Of a stretch of DNA of 64,000 nt, positions 36,498 to 45,868 are shown piece by piece (within the stretch, counting starts at the first letter, position 1; every line of letters begins with the position of its first letter). The DNA comes from Aliagarivorans taiwanensis DSM 22990. GTDB lineage: Bacteria > Pseudomonadota > Gammaproteobacteria > Enterobacterales > Celerinatantimonadaceae. The stretch spans positions 62,001-126,000 of the forward strand of contig NZ_AUBZ01000009.1 in assembly GCF_000429505.1 (NCBI RefSeq), read 5' to 3'. The notes under the pieces were generated by a model that ran no database searches, was not told the origin of the DNA, and saw only the letters and a list, made by a program, of their open reading frames with translations. The position numbers and the translations under genes are program-made.

Positions 36498-39008
36498 ATG
36501 AGCCTTATGGACTCCACCCCATACTTTGCCGAGTGGCCAGAGATCCGCAGCCAGATTGCCCCTAATGCGGTGCAAGAGCAGCAGATTGAGCAGATCCTCG
36601 CCCAGCTAAGTTTGCAGGAAAAACTGGGCCAGATGCTCCAGCCCAACCTGACCGACGTGACCCCCCAAGAAGTGACCGAGTATAAGCTTGGCTCATTGCT
36701 AAATGGTGGCGGTAGCTGGCCGGGCAACGACAAGTACGCACCGGTTGAGGCTTGGGTTGAGGCAGCCGAGCAGTACTACCAAGCCAATGAAGCGGCTTGG
36801 CAGGGGCGTGGATTTCGTATTCCGTTTATCTGGGGCAGCGATGCGGTACATGGCCACAACAACGTATTTCGCGCCACCATCTTCCCGCATAACATCGGCT
36901 TGGGCGCAGCGCAGGACGTGGATCTGATCCGCCGCATCGGAGTGGCAACCTCGGCAGAAGTGGCCGCCACTGGCATCGACTGGACCTTCGCCCCCACCGT
37001 GGCAACGCCGCGCGACTACCGCTGGGGCCGGGTCTATGAGGGGTACTCGGAAGACTCTGGGCTGGTGTACCACTACGCCGCCGCCATGGTTGAGGGTATC
37101 CAAGGCGATACTGAGCAGCTAGCTGGCGAGCGCCGGGTAGTGGCCACTGCTAAGCACTTTATCGGCGATGGCGGGACCGAACACGGTGTCGACCGTGGGA
37201 TTAACCGCTACAGCGAAGAGCAACTACTGAATATCCATGGCCTTGGCTATGTCAGCGCGCTAAACGCCGGCGTGCAGGCGGTGATGGCCTCGTTCAACTC
37301 CTGGGATCACAACAACAACTACGCGCCGTCTAACATCGATTGCCAGTACAACGGCAAGATCCACGGCAGCCGTTATCTGCTCAGCGATGTGCTTAAAGAC
37401 AAGATGGGCTTTGATGGGCTGGTCATCTCCGATTGGAACGGCCACAGCGAAGTAAGCGGCTCGAGCATGCAAGATGCCCGACATACGGTAAACGCTGGCG
37501 TTGACGTGTTGATGGTAACCGCACGCAGCGACTGGAAGGCTTGTCTGACTAACCTGCAGCGCGATGTAGAGGCTGGGCTGATCGACGAGAGCCGGATTGA
37601 TGATGCGGTGCGCCGTATTTTGCGCGTCAAGCTGCGTGCTGGCCTGTGGGATAAGCCATCGCCTCAGCAGCGCGAATATGCCAATCAGCCACAGCTACTA
37701 GGTAGCGATGCACACCAACAGCTGGCGCGCGAGGCGGTTCGTAAATCACTGGTAATGCTAAAAAACAACCAATCGCTGCTGCCACTGTCTCCCAACCAAG
37801 CGGTGCTGCTGACCGGTAGCGGTGCCGATAGTATCAGCAAGCAATGTGGCGGATGGAGTCTGAGCTGGCAGGGCGATGATATCGCGGTATCCGACTTCCC
37901 GGGCGCGCAGACTCTGGATTGCGCCTTAACCGGCTACCTTGGTGAGCAGCTGATCCGCGACGAAGCGCAGGCCCCGAAAGGCTGTGTGGCCGTGGTGGTG
38001 ATCGGTGAGCAGAGCTACGCCGAGATGTATGGCGATATCAAAGCCGGACAGACGCTAGATTTCAGCAGCTTACATCCGAGCAACAACCAAGATGCTCAGA
38101 CCATCGCCCGCCTGAGCGCCGCTGGCCACCCGGTGGTGACTGTAATGTTCAGCGGTCGCCCGCTGTATTGCACCGATCTTATCAACCACTCGCAGGCCTT
38201 TGTGGCGGCGTGGCTGCCGGGCACTCAGGGCGGCGGTATCGTCGATGTGCTATTCCGCGACCACCAAGAGCAGGTGCAACACGATTTTCAGGGACGCCTC
38301 AGCTTTAGCTGGCCGGCGCAAAAAGACGCCTTTGCTCTGAATCATCCGGCGACTCATATCCCGGGCTTTACCTCTCCGGCCAACGAGATTGATAGCCGCG
38401 AACAAGCGGCGCTATTCCCACTGGGCTTTGGCCTGAGTTATCAAAGCGCCCAAGAGACCCCGCGCCTGGAGTTAGACAGCCGCGAGTTCGCCATCGATGT
38501 GGCCGAGTACGTGCTATTTGGCCGTGAAGCGCAGATCAGTCACCCCTTGTCGCTGGCGCTGCAATCGCAACCGCGCGCGGTGATGTTACCAGGCTGCTCG
38601 CCGCTGGATGTGGCTGGCAGTCATATTGAGCCGATTAACTACCAACACCAGTACGACGCCCGTGCGGTGCAGGCCCAAGAGCCCTTCGAGCTGACCCTGG
38701 AAGTGCTACCCGGCTTGATGCCACTGCCGTGGGAAAGCGGCAAGGCGCTGGAGTTCTGCATCGATGTGAAGCTTGAGCAAGCGCCACAAGCGCCGGTGTG
38801 GGTAGAGCTGGAGCTGATGGGGTGGGGGCAGTATCGCTTCGACATCTCCGAGCAACTGCAACAAGCCGATGGCCAATGGCATAGCATCCGGGTCGCGCTG
38901 GATGACTCGCTACGCAGCCTGGAAGTGAACAACAAGGTTTGGCGCCTGCGCTGTGAAGACGCGGCGCACATAGCCTTTAGCAATATTTCTCTGGTGTTGG
39001 CCGATTAG
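36498..39008 (+). CDS. Cytoplasmic GH3 beta-glucosidase (ExoP-like exo-beta-glucanase)
   Basis: The product has 836 residues. The ATG at 36498 has gagag seven bases upstream, and no signal peptide is present. The GH3 N-terminal barrel includes WGSDAVHGHNN, TFAPTVATPRDYRWGRVYEGYSED (two conserved blocks), AKHFIGDGGTEHG and the nucleophile D312 in VISDWNGHSE. The second GH3 domain includes VRKSLVMLKNNQSLLPL. A C-terminal beta-domain of about 180 residues matches the extra domain of ExoP-type enzymes. Without an export signal it would hydrolyse cellobiose or cellodextrins after uptake. GH94 follows 73 bases downstream, and the two form a cellobiose-use unit behind the LacI-type operator. Confidence 0.92.
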   Translation: MSLMDSTPYFAEWPEIRSQIAPNAVQEQQIEQILAQLSLQEKLGQMLQPNLTDVTPQEVTEYKLGSLLNGGGSWPGNDKYAPVEAWVEAAEQYYQANEAAWQGRGFRIPFIWGSDAVHGHNNVFRATIFPHNIGLGAAQDVDLIRRIGVATSAEVAATGIDWTFAPTVATPRDYRWGRVYEGYSEDSGLVYHYAAAMVEGIQGDTEQLAGERRVVATAKHFIGDGGTEHGVDRGINRYSEEQLLNIHGLGYVSALNAGVQAVMASFNSWDHNNNYAPSNIDCQYNGKIHGSRYLLSDVLKDKMGFDGLVISDWNGHSEVSGSSMQDARHTVNAGVDVLMVTARSDWKACLTNLQRDVEAGLIDESRIDDAVRRILRVKLRAGLWDKPSPQQREYANQPQLLGSDAHQQLAREAVRKSLVMLKNNQSLLPLSPNQAVLLTGSGADSISKQCGGWSLSWQGDDIAVSDFPGAQTLDCALTGYLGEQLIRDEAQAPKGCVAVVVIGEQSYAEMYGDIKAGQTLDFSSLHPSNNQDAQTIARLSAAGHPVVTVMFSGRPLYCTDLINHSQAFVAAWLPGTQGGGIVDVLFRDHQEQVQHDFQGRLSFSWPAQKDAFALNHPATHIPGFTSPANEIDSREQAALFPLGFGLSYQSAQETPRLELDSREFAIDVAEYVLFGREAQISHPLSLALQSQPRAVMLPGCSPLDVAGSHIEPINYQHQYDARAVQAQEPFELTLEVLPGLMPLPWESGKALEFCIDVKLEQAPQAPVWVELELMGWGQYRFDISEQLQQADGQWHSIRVALDDSLRSLEVNNKVWRLRCEDAAHIAFSNISLVLAD

Positions 39009-39081
39009 GCCCACCCAACAATTCACGAGTCGGCTGCGCGAGCAGCGACTTGAAATTTTTACTTAAGCGAAGAGTGTGAAC

Positions 39082-41520
39082 ATGAGCCTAGGTTACTTTG
39101 ACGACCAACGTCGCGAATATGTGATTAACACCCCGAAGACCCCTTACCCTTGGATTAACTACTTGGGTAACGACGAGTTTTTCAGTCTGCTGTCGAATAC
39201 CGCGGGTGGTTACAGCTTCTATAAAGACGCCAAGTTCCGTCGTCTGACCCGTTTCCGTTACAACAACGTGCCAGTGGACACTGGTGGTAAGTATTTCTAC
39301 ATCAACGACGGTGGCTGTGTGTGGTCGCCTGCTTGGAAGCCGGCCCGTACCGACCTAGATAGCTACGAGTGTCGTCACGGCTTGGGTTACTCTACCATCG
39401 AAGGTCAAAAGCAGGGCTTGAGCGCGGCTGTGACCTACTTCATCCCAATGGGTGAGAACGCAGAAGTACAGATCGTTCGTTTGAAGAACACCACCGATCA
39501 GAGCAAAACCTTCAAGCTCTACTCCTTTGTTGAGTGGTGTTTGTGGAACGCCGAAGACGATGGCGCCAACTTCCAGCGTAACTTCTCAACCGGTGAGGTT
39601 GAGGTAGAAGACTCGGTGATTTATCACAAGACCGAGTACCGCGAGCGTCGTAATCACTACGCGTTTTACTCGGTAAATGCGCCATTGGCCGGTTTTGAAA
39701 CCGACCGTGACACCTTCTTGGATAACTCAAACGGCTTTGACCATCCAGATGTGGTGTACGCCAACGAAAACCAAAACTCGATTGCTCATGGTTGGTCGCC
39801 GATTGCCTCACACTGCCTAGAGATCGAACTGGCAGCCGGTGAAGAGCGCGAGTTGGTATTTGTGCTGGGCTATCAAGAGAATGCTGAAGACGACAAGTGG
39901 GAGTCGAAAGCGGTTATCAACAAAACCGGTGCTAAAGAAGTGATTGCCCGTTACGCCACCCCTGAGCAGGCCAAAGCGGCGCTGCAAGGCGTGACTGACT
40001 ACTGGAGCGATCGCCTGGACAACTACGTGGTTGATTCCAGCGACGAGCGCCTCAACCGCATGGTGAACGTGTGGAACCAATACCAGTGTATGGTAACCTT
40101 TAACTTCTCCCGCAGCGCCTCGTTCTTCGAGTCAGGCATTGGCCGTGGCATGGGCTTCCGCGACTCTAACCAAGACTTGATTGGTGTGATTCACCTGGAG
40201 CCGGAGCGTGCACGCCAGCGTATCCTGGATATTGCCGCCACCCAGTTTGAAGATGGCTCTGCCTATCACCAGTACCAACCACTGACCAAGCGCGGTAACG
40301 CAGCGATTGGCGGTAACTTTAACGATGACCCGCTGTGGCTAATCCAATCGGTTACCCAGTACACCAAGGAAACCGGCGACTTCTCGATCCTGGACGTGCA
40401 AGTACCGTTCAACAACGACGAGAACAACACCGGCACCCTGCTGGCGCACTTGAAGGCTTCGTTCAACCACGTGATCAACAAGTTAGGTCCACACGGCCTA
40501 CCACTGATTGGCCGTGCTGACTGGAACGACTGCCTGAACCTGAACTGCTTCTCGAAAGACCCGAACGAGTCCTTCCAAACCACCGAGAACAAAGGTGATG
40601 GTAAGGTTGCCGAGTCGGTGATGATCGCCGGTATGTTTGTCTACTTTGGTCAAGATTACGCTGAGCTGTGCAAAGAAGTGGGCGACAACGCCGAAGCGGA
40701 TCGCGCACTGACTGAAATCACGCGCATGTCTGATGCGATTAAACAGCACGGTTGGGATGGCGAGTGGTTCCTGCGCGCCTACGATGCGGCTGGCGATAAA
40801 GTCGGTAGTAAAGAGTGCGACGAAGGCCAGATCTTCATCGAATCTCAGGGTTTCTGTGTCATGGCAGGCGTTGGCTTGGAAGACGGTAAAGCGGAAGCGG
40901 CGCTGAACTCGGTTGAAGAGCACCTATCTTGCGACTACGGGGTCTCGCTGCTGTACCCGGCCTACACCGAGTACAAGATTAACCTTGGCGAGATCTCTAC
41001 CTACCCGCAAGGCTACAAAGAGAACGGCGGTATCTTCTGCCATAACAACCCATGGATCATGATTGCCGAGACCAAGCTGGGTCGTCCGCAAAAAGCCTGG
41101 GAGTACTACACCAAGATCGCGCCAGCTTATCAGGATGACAAGATTGAGCTGCATAAAACCGAGCCTTACGTGTACGCCCAGATGATTGCTGGTAAAGAAG
41201 CCTTCAAACCGGGTGAAGCGAAGAACTCATGGCTAACCGGTACCGCGGCGTGGAACTTCCACACCATTGCCGAGCACATCTTGGGTGTCAAGCCGAGCTA
41301 CAAAGGTCTGTTGATTGACCCTTGTCTGCCGGCCGACTTTAGCCTGAACGCGATCAAGCGTCAGTTCCGCGGCGCTAGCTACAACATCGAGTTTATTCGC
41401 CAAAGCCCTGAGGCAACCAAGGTGAGTAAGATTGAGGTGAACGGCCAAGAGATTGCCGGGCAAGTGGTGCCTGCGCAAGCGCAAGGCAGTGACAACAAGG
41501 TTGTCGTGACCCTTTCGTAG
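39082..41520 (+). CDS. GH94 cellobiose phosphorylase
   Basis: It splits cellobiose with phosphate into glucose 1-phosphate and glucose in the cytoplasm, saving ATP. The product has 812 residues from the ATG at 39082 (an in-frame GTG two codons earlier is possible), matching the family's usual length near 810. Typical blocks are [29 protein letters not shown], the general acid region RADWNDCLN (D480/D483 from this start) and [14 protein letters not shown]. No signal peptide is present. It is downstream of GH3 in a probable operon, and together they consume products of the GH9/GH5 enzymes encoded about 20 kb away. Codon use looks more biased than in neighbours, suggesting high expression. Confidence 0.95.
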   Translation: MSLGYFDDQRREYVINTPKTPYPWINYLGNDEFFSLLSNTAGGYSFYKDAKFRRLTRFRYNNVPVDTGGKYFYINDGGCVWSPAWKPARTDLDSYECRHGLGYSTIEGQKQGLSAAVTYFIPMGENAEVQIVRLKNTTDQSKTFKLYSFVEWCLWNAEDDGANFQRNFSTGEVEVEDSVIYHKTEYRERRNHYAFYSVNAPLAGFETDRDTFLDNSNGFDHPDVVYANENQNSIAHGWSPIASHCLEIELAAGEERELVFVLGYQENAEDDKWESKAVINKTGAKEVIARYATPEQAKAALQGVTDYWSDRLDNYVVDSSDERLNRMVNVWNQYQCMVTFNFSRSASFFESGIGRGMGFRDSNQDLIGVIHLEPERARQRILDIAATQFEDGSAYHQYQPLTKRGNAAIGGNFNDDPLWLIQSVTQYTKETGDFSILDVQVPFNNDENNTGTLLAHLKASFNHVINKLGPHGLPLIGRADWNDCLNLNCFSKDPNESFQTTENKGDGKVAESVMIAGMFVYFGQDYAELCKEVGDNAEADRALTEITRMSDAIKQHGWDGEWFLRAYDAAGDKVGSKECDEGQIFIESQGFCVMAGVGLEDGKAEAALNSVEEHLSCDYGVSLLYPAYTEYKINLGEISTYPQGYKENGGIFCHNNPWIMIAETKLGRPQKAWEYYTKIAPAYQDDKIELHKTEPYVYAQMIAGKEAFKPGEAKNSWLTGTAAWNFHTIAEHILGVKPSYKGLLIDPCLPADFSLNAIKRQFRGASYNIEFIRQSPEATKVSKIEVNGQEIAGQVVPAQAQGSDNKVVVTLS

Positions 41521-41575
41521 TAAGCCTCTCGTTGTATTAACGAAAGTAGTACGGTCAAACTAGCCTTTGACTATT

Positions 41576-41601
41576 GCCGGGCGCACATGCCCGGCTTTTT
41601 T
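41576..41601 (+). terminator. Rho-independent terminator after the cellobiose phosphorylase gene
   Basis: gccgggc and gcccggc form a 7-bp stem with a 6-base loop, followed by six T residues. Confidence 0.95.
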
Positions 41602-41637
41602 ATGCCTGAATATCAGGCCTGTACTCAGGCCTTGAGC

Positions 41638-43489
41638 TTAGGCCTTGAATTGGGCCATGCGCCGCTTGATACTGGCGCCAAGTGAGGCGACCAGCTTGGC
41701 TTGCTTGGCGGTATCGCTGGTTAGTTGCAGCGCTTCGCTGGATGAGTCTTCGATACGCTGCATATCTTCCACCACGGTATCGGTGATCCGTCCTTGTTGG
41801 TCGCAGCTTTGGGATATCTCCCGTAGCAGCTCGCTAATGGTGCTAACCAGCTCATGGGTGGCAATCACCGACTGGCGCATCTCACCCATCGCCTCAGAGC
41901 TGTCTCCCGCCTGTTGTTTACTGTCCACCATCTGCGATTCGCTGTGTTGGGCGCCATTGACCAAGCTGCCCATCATCTGTTCGATCTGCTCGGTGGAGTC
42001 TTGGGTCTTGCGTGCCAGGTTACGCACCTCGTCAGCCACCACGGCAAAGCCACGGCCTTGCTCACCGGCGCGGGCGGCTTCGATGGCCGCATTGAGTGCT
42101 AGCAGGTTGGTTTGCTCGGCGATCCCATCGATTACCTCTAGCACCTTGCTGGCGTCGCGACTGTTATTCACCAGCTGCTGCATATCGTCCACCGAAGCTT
42201 CGATTAGTGCGACCACGCGAGCCAGCAGCTCACTGTTGCTATCGGTGAGCTGGCGTCCTTGGTGCGAGGCATCGCTGATCGCTTCGGCCGATTGATTGGC
42301 ACTGGTGACGTGCTCCAGTACTTCGGCAAAGCGCGCGGAGAGCTGGGCCACATGCTGATTCACGTTTTGCACCGCGGCCTGTTGTTGGTTGGCCTGCTGC
42401 TCGCTGCGACCGGCATGGTTTTCCAGGCTGCGGGCCGCCTGCTCCAGCTCATCGCGACCGCGAATATCGAGGCGTTGGGTCAGGTCGCCTTCGCCTTGAG
42501 CGATGTCTTTCATCGCAGCCACCATCTTAATCACCGGCGAGCGGATCAGCCGGATGACCAGCGCGGCGATAAGCAGTGAGACCAAGGCGATAATCACGCC
42601 AAAGATCAGGTTCTGCCAGCGGGTTTGCTCAAGACGTTGGTCAATCAGCTGGCTGGAGTCGCGCAGCTGTTGCCACATCTGCTGCTGACTGAGCTCAGCG
42701 CTATTGACCACCTGCTGGGCCGAGGGTTGCAACAACTCTTCGTTGAGCAGTTGCAGCTCTTCGAGCAGATCAAAACTCAGGTTCGCCAGCTCAACATACT
42801 CGCCGAGCAACTCGGCAACGTGCTGGATCTGCTGTTGCTGATGTTCACGCTTAAGCCCTGCCTGCAGATCAAACAAGGCGTTTTTCGAGCCAAACAGCTC
42901 CATGTAAAAACGCTCTTTGCTGTGTCGCTCGGCTGGCCAAGATGGTCCATCAAGGCAATGGTGGCAGCCTGTAGGTGATTGGCAAAGTACACGGTGAGCG
43001 CCGGTAAGCGCCCTGCGGTATTAATATCCAGTGAGGCGTTGATCTGGAAAACCCGCTCTAGCGCCAGTGGCACCACTTGCTCGAGAATCCGCTGTTGGGT
43101 CTGCTGCAACTGTTGGCGCAGCGGCACTAAGTCGTCGATAAAGTACTGGTCGAGATAACGGCTATTCGAGGCTATCTGGCTTGCGGAAAGGCCTCTAACT
43201 GGGGATCGCTTAGCTGCTGATTGGCGGTAGCGCTGAGTTGCTGATATTGCTGAAGCGCCGCCGGGTCCATTGCCAAGCGGTAGTTTTGCTGGGCGCTGAG
43301 GCGCTCTAAGGCATTACTGGATAGCTGACTGGCAAGCCGGGCACGCGGCTCGACTTGTTCGGTGAAGGCTTCGGTATGCAGCTCGACCTGATGCACCGAC
43401 CAGGTGTTCAAGCCCATCATCAGCGCCAGCAGTATCAGCATGGCCAGCGGGATAGCGGCAATTTTTTTAGTGAGGCTTAGCTGCATCAT
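41638..43489 (-). pseudogene. Methyl-accepting chemotaxis protein, split by two frameshifts
   Basis: Three overlapping frames make one chemoreceptor. Fragment 43172-43489 has the first membrane helix (KKIAAIPLAMLILLALMMG) and the start of a periplasmic domain. A second frame (to about 42900) continues it (SNSRYLDQYFIDDLVPLRQQ). The frame ending at 41638 has the second helix, HAMP and the signalling tip [22 protein letters not shown]. Each junction is consistent with loss of one base: at a TTT run near 43188 and at an AAA run near 42916. Restoring both gives 617 residues. The ATG overlaps the stop of the upstream periplasmic-protein gene, so the pair was an operon. No dominant start would yield a full receptor now. 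Assembly error at short homopolymers is the main alternative. Confidence 0.85.
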
Positions 43490-44379
43490 GACAGGCTTCC
43501 TCCGTGTAGCGTCATGTACAGGGCATCGCGCAATTGCTGTAGCGTGGAATAGAGGCTGCTCAGACCGCTGCTCTCTTGCTCTGACGGGGCTGCGGCCGAT
43601 TCCAACTGCAGCATGGTTTTGGCGCGGTGCAGCTCGCTTTGCATGTTTACCAAGGTGTCGGCTAACTGGGCACTGCTGCTATCGCCAACCGGAAAGTGCC
43701 CAGGATCGGTGGGCTCGATGCCAAGTTCGCGCAGTAAGCGTTCCATTAAGTGAAAGCACTGGAAGGCCAGCAGGTGGGTCTCGGTCAGGTTGACATCACT
43801 GGGCGCTGCGGGCGGGTTGCCGAGTTTTAAAGAGAGTGATTTGGCCTGAGCGACTTCTAGTAAACTACTGCGCACCTGGCTTACGCTTGCCGCCGCTTGT
43901 TGCAGTGCAACATCTTGATTGAGCAATTCTCTTAGCCGAGGTTCGATCAGCAGTAACTGCTTGTAGATGTCATTACTGTTTTTGCCCAGTGGGCGGGTGG
44001 GCTGCTCTTCAGGCAATGAGCCACCCAAGGCTGCCAGCTGGTCAGACAGCGCCTGCAGGTAGGGCTGCACATCGCGAGGGCGAAAGGCGCGCATCGGTAT
44101 CTCAATATCCGCTGTAGCGGATTTGCCTTGCTGCTGAGCTAAGGTTTGCGACAGGCGAAGTAGCTGCTGGCTCTTGAACACTAGGTTGGTAGCAAGTTTA
44201 TCTGATACCAGCAAATCGTCGGCATCGCCGGTTGCAGGAGCTTGCAGGTTGTCGAGCTGCAAAAGTATCACTTCCGAGAGCTGATACAGGTGATTATTGT
44301 TGACGATGGCCGCTTGGCCAGTGGCACATATCAGCATTAATACCGCCGACAACAGGCCATAGAGTGGCTTCTTATCCAT
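43486..44379 (-). CDS. Periplasmic protein of unknown family, operonic with a chemoreceptor
   Basis: The family is not recognised. The product has 297 residues. The signal peptide ends near MLICATGQA. The mature protein is almost entirely predicted alpha-helical, rich in Leu, Gln and Ala (LLRLSQTLAQQQG, LREILNQ-like repeats), with no catalytic motif seen. Its TGA overlaps the chemoreceptor ATG (ATGA), indicating translational coupling. A helical exported partner encoded directly before a receptor with a helical sensor domain suggests that it binds or presents a ligand to the receptor; this is inference. Because the receptor gene is frameshifted, the partner may be orphaned. Confidence 0.75.
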   Translation of the reverse strand: MDKKPLYGLLSAVLMLICATGQAAIVNNNHLYQLSEVILLQLDNLQAPATGDADDLLVSDKLATNLVFKSQQLLRLSQTLAQQQGKSATADIEIPMRAFRPRDVQPYLQALSDQLAALGGSLPEEQPTRPLGKNSNDIYKQLLLIEPRLRELLNQDVALQQAAASVSQVRSSLLEVAQAKSLSLKLGNPPAAPSDVNLTETHLLAFQCFHLMERLLRELGIEPTDPGHFPVGDSSSAQLADTLVNMQSELHRAKTMLQLESAAAPSEQESSGLSSLYSTLQQLRDALYMTLHGGSLS

Positions 44380-44707
44380 AACAATCCTTGTTACCTCGTT
44401 CCTCGAATCCTAGATGCGACGGGGCGTTTTCGCTAGTTGGCTAAGGGAAATCCCGCGGCGATTTGAGCGCGCTCAAACACCTATCTCAGCTGACCTGCCT
44501 TCCATATAAATTCTTTCAGAAATAGGCCCTTTATGGTCGAATCATCTTTAAACGCCTGTTTTAGTAACTTTCTAAAAGATTCCGTAGACCTCAACTCAGT
44601 TCTCCTATAAAATGCGCGGAATTTGCCAAAATTTCACATTTCTGAGCTAAATTCGCCCTTAGTTCAGCTTTGTCGTGTCTCGACATCTCTTTGTTTAGGA
44701 GGTTGCC
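44380..44707 (+). other. Upstream region of carAB, 328 bases without a gene
   Basis: A perfect 16-bp palindrome, tttgagcgcgctcaaa, lies at 44462-44477 and could be an operator. A TATAAA at 44606-44611 may be a -10 element, but no convincing -35 was found. An AGGAGG site precedes the carA start. carAB is usually controlled by arginine and pyrimidines; no clear ArgR box was seen. Confidence 0.4.
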
Positions 44708-45850
44708 TTGAGCAATTCAGCGCTGCTGGTATTAGAAGACGGTACTGTGTTTAAAGGTACTGCGATTGGAGCCAACGGATGTTCCGTTGGTGAAGTTGTT
44801 TTCAACACGTCCATGACCGGATACCAAGAAATTCTTACCGACCCTTCATACGCCCGACAGATCGTCACCCTTACTTACCCCCATATTGGAAACTACGGAA
44901 CCACCTCAGAAGACGAAGAGTCGACTGATATCCACGCTTGTGGTTTGGTAATCCGCGACCTGCCTCTGGTAGCGAGCAATTTCCGCAGCCAACAAAGCCT
45001 CAGCGAATATCTGAAAGCCCGCAACGTGGTGGGTATTGCCGATATCGATACCCGCAAGCTGACCCGTATCCTGCGTGAGAAAGGTGCGCAAGCGGGTTGC
45101 ATCGTGGCTGGCGCCGATTTGGATGAAGCTAAAGCACTGGCGGAAGCGAAAGCCTTCCCTGGTCTGAAAGGCATGGACTTGGCAAAAGAAGTCACCGTGA
45201 GTGACGCGTACCCATGGACTCAGGGCACTTGGGATCTGCTCGACGGATTACCAGAAAACAGCAGCGACCTGCCGTTCCATGTAGTGGCTTACGACTTCGG
45301 TGTGAAGCGTAACATCCTGCGCATGTTGGTAGACCGCGGCTGTAAGCTGACTGTGGTACCTGCTCAAACCTCTGCAGAAGAGGTACTGGCACTCAACCCA
45401 GACGGCATCTTCCTGTCGAACGGCCCTGGCGACCCAGAGCCATGTGACTACGCCATTGAGGCGGTGAAGACCTTCCTTGAGACCGACATTCCAGTATTCG
45501 GCATCTGCCTGGGCCACCAAATCCTGGCTCTGGCCAGCGGTGCCAATACCGTGAAGATGAAGTTCGGTCACCACGGTGGTAACCACCCGGTGAAAGACAT
45601 CAAGGCCGACAAGGTGATGATCACCGCTCAGAACCACGGCTTCGCGGTAGATGGCGACACCCTGCCTGCGAACCTGGAAGCGACTCATTTCTCGCTGTTC
45701 GACCAAAGCCTGCAAGGCATCCATCGCACCGACAAGCCGGCATTTAGCTTCCAGGGTCACCCTGAAGCGAGCCCGGGTCCGCACGATGCCGCACCTTTGT
45801 TTGACCACTTTATTGAGCTGATTGAAGCTCGCCGTAACGGCCAAGCTTAA
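44708..45850 (+). CDS. carA: Carbamoyl-phosphate synthase small subunit (glutaminase)
   Basis: It releases ammonia from glutamine for CarB. The product has 380 residues. The start is a TTG (44708), supported by a perfect AGGAGG about six bases upstream. The N-terminal domain ([19 protein letters not shown]) is followed by a class I amidotransferase with the nucleophile Cys in [15 protein letters not shown] and the His/Glu pair in [12 protein letters not shown]. It is followed after 18 bases by carB. The enzyme supplies carbamoyl phosphate for arginine and pyrimidines. Confidence 0.97.
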   Translation: MSNSALLVLEDGTVFKGTAIGANGCSVGEVVFNTSMTGYQEILTDPSYARQIVTLTYPHIGNYGTTSEDEESTDIHACGLVIRDLPLVASNFRSQQSLSEYLKARNVVGIADIDTRKLTRILREKGAQAGCIVAGADLDEAKALAEAKAFPGLKGMDLAKEVTVSDAYPWTQGTWDLLDGLPENSSDLPFHVVAYDFGVKRNILRMLVDRGCKLTVVPAQTSAEEVLALNPDGIFLSNGPGDPEPCDYAIEAVKTFLETDIPVFGICLGHQILALASGANTVKMKFGHHGGNHPVKDIKADKVMITAQNHGFAVDGDTLPANLEATHFSLFDQSLQGIHRTDKPAFSFQGHPEASPGPHDAAPLFDHFIELIEARRNGQA

Positions 45851-45868
45851 TCGGGAGCACTGAGACCT

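Noticed and set aside
44380-44707. ArgR box or pyrimidine attenuator ahead of carA
   Set aside because: No adequate match to the ArgR palindrome and no terminator with U-tract directly before carA.
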